A stretch of 29,418 bases of DNA. Origin: JAFKKS01 sp039808325 (lineage in GTDB: Bacteria > Pseudomonadota > Alphaproteobacteria > Rhizobiales > Xanthobacteraceae). The notes beneath the pieces are model-generated. The model saw only the letters and a list, made by a program, of their open reading frames with translations, ran no database searches and was not told the origin of the DNA. Made by a program: the position numbers and the translations under genes. Shown in pieces: positions 24,551 through 29,418 of the stretch; positions within the stretch are counted from its first letter, which is position 1, and each line of letters starts with the position of its first letter. Location of the stretch: assembly GCA_039808325.1 (NCBI GenBank), contig JBDHSU010000041.1:1-29418 (forward strand), written 5' to 3'.

Positions 24551-25648
24551 TTGACAGCCTCGATCGAACAGCAGCCGACACCCGAACTGGAAGTACGGCA
24601 ACTCGTCAAACGGTATTCTTCGCAATCAATGATTGGCCCGTTGTCGTTCAGCGTCGGTGCCGGCGAGTTCGTGTCTCTGCTCGGTCCGAGCGGGTGCGGC
24701 AAGACGACGACCTTGCGCTGCATCGCAGGTTTCGAGACCCCGAGCGACGGCGGAATCTATCTCGACGGCGACAGGATCGATGCACGACCGCCCAACCGGC
24801 GCAATGTCGGGCTGGTCTTCCAGAACTACGCATTGTTCCCGCACCTCACAGTCTTCGAGAATGTCGCGTTCGGGTTGCGACTTCGCCGCTGCCGTGAAGA
24901 CGAATTGAAGCAGCGCGTGCAGGCGGCGCTCGACCTGGTCGGGCTGCCGCAGCTCGCGGAGCGCTTTCCGAAGCAACTCTCGGGCGGGCAACAACAACGT
25001 GTCGCGATCGCGCGCTCCGTGGTTCTTGAACCACGCCTTCTGCTTTTCGATGAACCGCTGTCCAATCTCGACTTGAAATTGCGCGTCATGATGCGCGCCG
25101 AGTTACGCCGCCTGCAGCAGCGCCTGGGCAAGACCGCTATATACGTGACGCACGATCAGGGCGAAGCCTTGGCTTTGTCGGACCGCATCGTCATCATGTC
25201 GAACGGAAAAATTGAGCAGGTCGGAACGCCCTTGGAGATCTACGAGCGCCCGGCGACCCCTTTCGTGGCAGACTTCATCGGCAGCTCGAACCTGTTCAAC
25301 GGCGAGATTGTCGCGAATTCCGCCACCTCCACCAGCGTCCGCACGGAGACCGGCCTTGTCCTTCAAGCGCTTCCAACGCCCGGTGAGATCGGGAGCCGTG
25401 TGACCGTCATGGTCCGACCGGAAAACATAGAAGTCGCGTCCGAAAATTCCACGAACGTCGAGAATCTGATTTCGGGCGATGTCGAAGAGAAGACCTTTCT
25501 CGGACAAGACCTGCATTTGAAGCTCCGGCTGAGCGAGAAGCAGGCGCTGAGCATCGTGCTGGCCGGAAGGACGGCGCGAACTCACAATGCCGGAGACCGA
25601 CTGACTTTCTCGGTCGCTCGCTCGCACGTCTATGTGATCAAGGGCTAG
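24551..25648 (+). CDS. ABC transporter ATPase, PotA-like, second system
   Basis: 365 residues. Walker A GPSGCGKTT is at 45-53, Q-loop VFQNYALFP at 89-97, signature LSGGQQQRV at 143-151, Walker B with D167/E168 (LLLFDEP), switch histidine H201, and a C-terminal TOBE region (VMVRPENIEV). The start is TTG 24551, with GGAG six bases before it; no ATG occurs near the expected N-terminus. It is 40 bases after the racemase stop and 5 bases before the first permease. It powers the second importer of the window, whose binding protein is not encoded beside it. Confidence 0.92.
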   Translation: MTASIEQQPTPELEVRQLVKRYSSQSMIGPLSFSVGAGEFVSLLGPSGCGKTTTLRCIAGFETPSDGGIYLDGDRIDARPPNRRNVGLVFQNYALFPHLTVFENVAFGLRLRRCREDELKQRVQAALDLVGLPQLAERFPKQLSGGQQQRVAIARSVVLEPRLLLFDEPLSNLDLKLRVMMRAELRRLQQRLGKTAIYVTHDQGEALALSDRIVIMSNGKIEQVGTPLEIYERPATPFVADFIGSSNLFNGEIVANSATSTSVRTETGLVLQALPTPGEIGSRVTVMVRPENIEVASENSTNVENLISGDVEEKTFLGQDLHLKLRLSEKQALSIVLAGRTARTHNAGDRLTFSVARSHVYVIKG

Positions 25649-25653
25649 GGCAC

Positions 25654-26502
25654 ATGCGCTCGACCCTTGCCCGCGCCGGCCTTTTGATGCCGCTCACTCT
25701 CTTCCTCGTGTTCTTTCTCGTTATCCCGTTTCTCAACATCGTCATCCTTAGCTTCTATACTTATTCGCCGACATCCATCTGGATTCCAAAGCTGACGATC
25801 GAGAACTATCGTCAGCTTGTAGAAGGCTCATTCATCACCGTCTTGCTGCGGACATTATGGCTGGGATTGATATGCACCGTTATCTGCGTCGTGTTCGGCT
25901 ATCCGCTCGCCTATTTCCTCGCGCGGGCCGAACCGAGGGTGAAGTCCGTCGGGCTTTTCCTGCTGCTGATGCCGCTGATGGTGAGCGCGGTCATCCGCAC
26001 ATTCGGCTGGCTGGTCATCCTTGGCCGTAACGGCCTGGTCAATAACATGTTCCATGCCATCGGCTTTGATCGCGTCGGGCTGCTCTATCACGAGCCCGCC
26101 GTCATCGTCGGCCTGACCAATGTCTTCATTCCCTTCATGGTCTTGCCGCTAATGGCATCGATCGAACGGATCTCCCCTTCCACCGAGGAGGCCGCGCGCA
26201 ATCTCGGCGCGAGCTGGTTCGACGTCTTTCGGCGCGTCATCATTCCGCTCAGCAGCCCCGGGCTGATTTCCGGCTGCTTGTTGGTCTACAGCGCGGCCAT
26301 CAGCGCCTTTATCGTTCCCGCTCTTATGGGCGGCGCGCGCGTGCAAGTGCTCGGGCGTCTCATCTACGATCTGCTCCTGATCTCCTATCAGTGGCCCCTG
26401 GCATCCGCCATCACGACGCTTCTCGTGGTCGCAACGGGCGTGCTGATCTCCGTCGCCCTGGCCGTCACACGTCACAGCGCCAAACAGGAGGTGTCCCGGT
26501 GA
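25654..26502 (+). CDS. ABC transporter permease, PotB-like, second system
   Basis: 282 residues, six predicted helices. The N-terminal helix LLMPLTLFLVFFLVIPFLNIVILSF and the EAA loop EEAARNLGASWFDVFRRVIIPLSSPG are typical of the first permease in polyamine-type systems. Start ATG 25654, directly after the ATPase stop. The stop overlaps the start of the next permease, so the two subunits are translated together. It forms the membrane channel of the second importer. Confidence 0.92.
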   Translation: MRSTLARAGLLMPLTLFLVFFLVIPFLNIVILSFYTYSPTSIWIPKLTIENYRQLVEGSFITVLLRTLWLGLICTVICVVFGYPLAYFLARAEPRVKSVGLFLLLMPLMVSAVIRTFGWLVILGRNGLVNNMFHAIGFDRVGLLYHEPAVIVGLTNVFIPFMVLPLMASIERISPSTEEAARNLGASWFDVFRRVIIPLSSPGLISGCLLVYSAAISAFIVPALMGGARVQVLGRLIYDLLLISYQWPLASAITTLLVVATGVLISVALAVTRHSAKQEVSR

Positions 26503-27284
26503 AGCGCGATCAGCCAAAGCTTCTGAAACCGTTCGTCATCCTGACTTACGTGCTTCTCCTGGCGCCGCTGGTCGTCATCGTAGCGGTCTCGCTCAGCGCG
26601 AGCCCGAATTACGAGTTTCCGCCGTCGAGCTTGTCGTTGAGATGGTATGAAGCGTTCTTCTCCAACCGCGAATTCGTCCGCTCCTTCTTCCAGGTAAGCC
26701 TGGTCCTCGGGCTCGGCGCGGCGATCATATCGGCCGTTCTCGGAACGCTGGCGGCGATCGGGATCGTGCGGCTGCAGTTCAAAGGTCGCGAAGCGCTCGA
26801 GGCCTTCTTTTTGGCACCTCTGTTCATTCCGGAAATTCTTTTCGGCGCGGCGCTCTACCTGATCTACGCGCGCCTGGGCCTTCGCCCATCGATGTTGACA
26901 CTCTTGTGCGGACACATCGTGATCTGCACACCCTTCGTCATCCGCAACGTAACGGCCGGCCTCGTCGGGCTGGACGCTCGTCTTGAGGAGGCAGCGATGA
27001 GCTTGGGGGCCGGTCGCGCGCAGGCTTTCGTGAAGGTGGCCCTTCCGCTTATTCAATCGAGCATCCTGTCGGCCTTCATCTTCGCCTTCATCATCTCCTT
27101 CTCCGACATCAATCTCGCGCTTTTCATATCGGGCCCGAACAGCACCACGCTTCCCGTTTACATTTTCAACCTCCTGCTTTTCGAGGGAGACCCATCGGTC
27201 GCGGCGGCCTCGACGATCCAGATCGTCATCGTCGGCCTTTTAATCTGGACGGTTCAGCGCATCTTCAAAGCCCGGGTCGGCTAG
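26499..27284 (+). CDS. ABC transporter permease, PotC-like, second system
   Basis: 261 residues, six predicted helices, with the EAA loop EEAAMSLGAGRAQAFVKVALPLIQSS. The start is the GTG at 26499, four bases inside the preceding gene (GTGA overlap), with a near-perfect ribosome site AGGAGGTG ending five bases before it. Longer frames reaching 26391 would lie inside the previous gene and are rejected. It is the last gene of the rightward operon. No binding-protein gene follows; the next gene is on the opposite strand. Confidence 0.92.
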   Translation: MKRDQPKLLKPFVILTYVLLLAPLVVIVAVSLSASPNYEFPPSSLSLRWYEAFFSNREFVRSFFQVSLVLGLGAAIISAVLGTLAAIGIVRLQFKGREALEAFFLAPLFIPEILFGAALYLIYARLGLRPSMLTLLCGHIVICTPFVIRNVTAGLVGLDARLEEAAMSLGAGRAQAFVKVALPLIQSSILSAFIFAFIISFSDINLALFISGPNSTTLPVYIFNLLLFEGDPSVAAASTIQIVIVGLLIWTVQRIFKARVG

Positions 27285-27377
27285 AACCCTATCGCATTGT
27301 TCCGTAGTAACCAGAAATTCGCTGCAAGCATCGAATATTCATTCGTAAAAATCTGGCATCCATACAAAAGATTGACC

Positions 27378-29418
27378 TCATACCCGTATGTCAGGCTTTA
27401 GCGCAGACCGGTGAATGGTCTGCCAGATGCGCTCCGGCGTCATCGGCATGTCGATATGTTCGACACCATACGGCGATAGCGCATCCACTACCGCATTAGT
27501 GACGGCCGCAAGTGCCCCGACCGTTCCTGCCTCCCCGGCTCCCTTTACGCCGAGAGGATTTGCCTTTGTCAGCACCTCGTTGCTCTCGGAAATAAAGAAA
27601 GGAAAGCTATGGGCGCGCGGCATGCCATAGTCCATAAACGAGCCTGAAACGATCTGCCCTCCGTCGTCATACACGATGCTTTCGGTCATGATCTGACCGG
27701 CACCTTGTACGACGCCGCCATGGATCTGTCCCTCGACAAGCATCGGATTGACGATCCGACCCACATCGTCAACGACACAATAGCGGACGATCTTCCAGTG
27801 TCCGGTGTCGGGGTCGATTTCCACCTCGCAAACATGGCAGCCGTTCGGGAAAGTAGCATCGGACGGCGATACGATGCGCTTCGCGCCAAGGCCAAAATGC
27901 CCGTCTAGCATAGCCGGACTTAGCTGATACGACAGCCGTGCAATATCCTTGATCCCGATTGTCAGATCGCTGCCCACGACAGTGAAGCCCCCGCGTTCAA
28001 ACTGAATATCACCGGCATCAACCTCGAAATGAGCCGCGGCGATCTTCTTGCCTCGATCGATGATCACGTCCGACGCCGACGCAAGCGCCGTGCTGCACAC
28101 AGCCACGGTACGGCTACCGAACGTGCCGGTGCCGTGTTCGATGTGCTCGGTGTCGCCATAACGCACTCGCACGTCACCCGGCTGAACCCCCAAAAAGTCG
28201 GCCACAATCTGGGCGAAGGTGATTTGATGGCCCTGTCCCTGCGAATGCGAGCCAAGCGAAACGGTGACCGCTCCTGTCGAATCGAAGACAATTTCAGTAC
28301 TTTCCGAGAACGGGCTTTTGACCGGCCCATTCGCGATCTCGATCGCGTTGGCGATGCCGATTCCGCGCAAGCGGCAATGCTTCCGCGCCTCCTTTCGCCG
28401 CTCCGGAAAGCTTCCCCATCCAGAAAGCGCAATGGCGCGATCCATGTTGCGCTCGAACTCCCCGGAGTCGTAAGTGAATAGAAAGCCGGTATCGTAAGGC
28501 ATCTGCTCCGGAGAGATCATGTTTCGGCGGCGGAGCGCGATCTTGTCGAATCCGAAACGCTGCGCTGCAATCTCGATGGCACGTTCAATGGCATAGATCG
28601 CCTCCGGCCGTCCTGCGCCGCGATATGGCGAAGTGGGCTGCGTGTTGGTGAATACGCCCGTGATGCGCGCATGGATGTGAGGCGTACGGTAGACGCCAGA
28701 TAGGCTACCGAGATTGTTGACGGGCGTGTGCAGCCCATTGAACGCGATATAGGCACCGATATTAGAGACGGCCTCGAGGCGCAGGGCCTGAAACAATCCA
28801 TCTCGATCGAGGCCGAGCGTCACCGTCGCGAAATGGTCACGCGCATGATGATCGGCGAGAAAGCTTTCCGAGCGTTCACAGACCCACAGGACGGGGCGAC
28901 CGACGCGGCGTGCGGCGATCAAGGCCAGCGCGTATTCGGGAAAGGGCGATTCCTTCAATCCAAATGCACCGCCAACGTCAGGGACGACAACGCGCAGTCG
29001 CGTTGTCTCTATGCATAGAACCCGCCGCGCGAGTTCTTCGCGAATATAATGCGGATTCTGTAAGCCGGCATAAAGCGTGAAAGAACCGGTTCCTGGCTCA
29101 TATGTCGCAAGCGCAGCGCGTGTTTCCATCGGCGCCGCAATCACTCGGTTAACCGGATAGGAGAACGTCGCCTGTAATGGCGACTGAGCTAGCGCAGTGT
29201 CGACAGCTACCGAATTGCCAACGTCTTCAACAAAACAGATGTTATTCGGCGCTTCCGACCACACCTGCGGCATGCCGACCTCGACCGCAGTGCGCGTTTC
29301 CGTAACTGCCGGCAGAGGCTCCCACTCGATCATGAGTTGTTCGGCGGCATCCTTCGCCTGATCGAGCGTGTCGGCGACGATGGCCGCGACAGCATCACCC
29401 ACGAATTGCGCCCTGCCC
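27378..29418 (-). CDS. Molybdenum hydroxylase large subunit (xanthine dehydrogenase / CoxL family), 5' end cut off by the window
   Basis: About 680 C-terminal residues are visible. The frame is open through the window edge (GRAQFVGDAVAAIVAD at the cut), so the start lies outside. It carries the molybdopterin cytosine dinucleotide cofactor and hydroxylates an aldehyde, N-heterocycle or similar substrate with water as the oxygen source. PYRGAGR marks the form II (non-CO) class rather than true CO dehydrogenase, whose loop has a cysteine. The catalytic glutamate is in GVKGAGEAGTVGAL. It should pair with FAD and 2Fe-2S subunits encoded beyond the window. It converges on the ABC operon with a 93-base gap, so membership of the same pathway is uncertain. 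Confidence 0.9.
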   Translation of the reverse strand, partial: GRAQFVGDAVAAIVADTLDQAKDAAEQLMIEWEPLPAVTETRTAVEVGMPQVWSEAPNNICFVEDVGNSVAVDTALAQSPLQATFSYPVNRVIAAPMETRAALATYEPGTGSFTLYAGLQNPHYIREELARRVLCIETTRLRVVVPDVGGAFGLKESPFPEYALALIAARRVGRPVLWVCERSESFLADHHARDHFATVTLGLDRDGLFQALRLEAVSNIGAYIAFNGLHTPVNNLGSLSGVYRTPHIHARITGVFTNTQPTSPYRGAGRPEAIYAIERAIEIAAQRFGFDKIALRRRNMISPEQMPYDTGFLFTYDSGEFERNMDRAIALSGWGSFPERRKEARKHCRLRGIGIANAIEIANGPVKSPFSESTEIVFDSTGAVTVSLGSHSQGQGHQITFAQIVADFLGVQPGDVRVRYGDTEHIEHGTGTFGSRTVAVCSTALASASDVIIDRGKKIAAAHFEVDAGDIQFERGGFTVVGSDLTIGIKDIARLSYQLSPAMLDGHFGLGAKRIVSPSDATFPNGCHVCEVEIDPDTGHWKIVRYCVVDDVGRIVNPMLVEGQIHGGVVQGAGQIMTESIVYDDGGQIVSGSFMDYGMPRAHSFPFFISESNEVLTKANPLGVKGAGEAGTVGALAAVTNAVVDALSPYGVEHIDMPMTPERIWQTIHRSALKPDIRV

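Noticed and set aside
27378..29418. True CO dehydrogenase large subunit
   Set aside because: The active-site loop is PYRGAGR (form II) rather than the cysteine-containing form I loop.

Overview
The window reads as a chromosomal stretch of an alphaproteobacterium, most likely a member of the Hyphomicrobiales close to Bradyrhizobium, Rhodopseudomonas or Afipia. The reasons are the GC-rich coding sequence, frequent GTG/TTG starts, several amino-acid/polyamine-type ABC transporters, a WD40-cytochrome c protein, and two intergenic palindromic elements (425-477 and about 5980-6055) that resemble repeats I associate with that group. The taxonomic call is inference. No RNA genes, CRISPR arrays or insertion sequences were recognised.

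Region 1 (1-5938) is redox-flavoured and visibly GC-richer. It holds the 3' end of a ferredoxin-like iron-sulfur protein, a convergent periplasmic seven-blade WD40 propeller fused to cytochrome c, a MOSC-domain protein, a phthalate-dioxygenase-reductase-type flavin/2Fe-2S reductase, a cytochrome P450 and an EamA-type exporter. The MOSC and reductase genes are 2 bases apart. The reductase and P450 could form a two-component monooxygenase.

Region 2 (6053-12930, minus strand) is one tight operon: ureohydrolase (agmatinase family), 2-hydroxyacid dehydrogenase, a complete PotD/PotB/PotC/PotA-type ABC transporter, and a second, paralogous 2-hydroxyacid dehydrogenase. A LysR regulator and a Rid-family protein are transcribed divergently (13030-14418), and the shared promoter carries dyads.

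Region 3 (14761-27284) is a second catabolic block around a divergent promoter at 22147-22324. Leftwards run a gamma-glutamyltransferase (GGT)-family protein, a GntR/FCD regulator, a second GGT-family paralogue, an M24 metallopeptidase, a Tat-exported solute-binding protein and a DsbA-like protein. Rightwards run a PLP aminotransferase, an Asp/Glu racemase-family protein, and an ABC ATPase with two permeases. The rightward transporter lacks a binding protein and the leftward operon has an orphan one, so they plausibly form one transporter.

Taken together, regions 2 and 3 look like an uncharacterised uptake-and-breakdown island. Its substrate is probably an amide-, peptide- or guanidino-linked amino compound: import, cytoplasmic hydrolysis by the GGT-like, M24 and ureohydrolase enzymes, then transamination, racemisation and 2-oxo/2-hydroxyacid reduction. 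The actual substrate cannot be read from sequence alone. The window ends inside a convergent molybdenum hydroxylase large subunit (27378 to the end).
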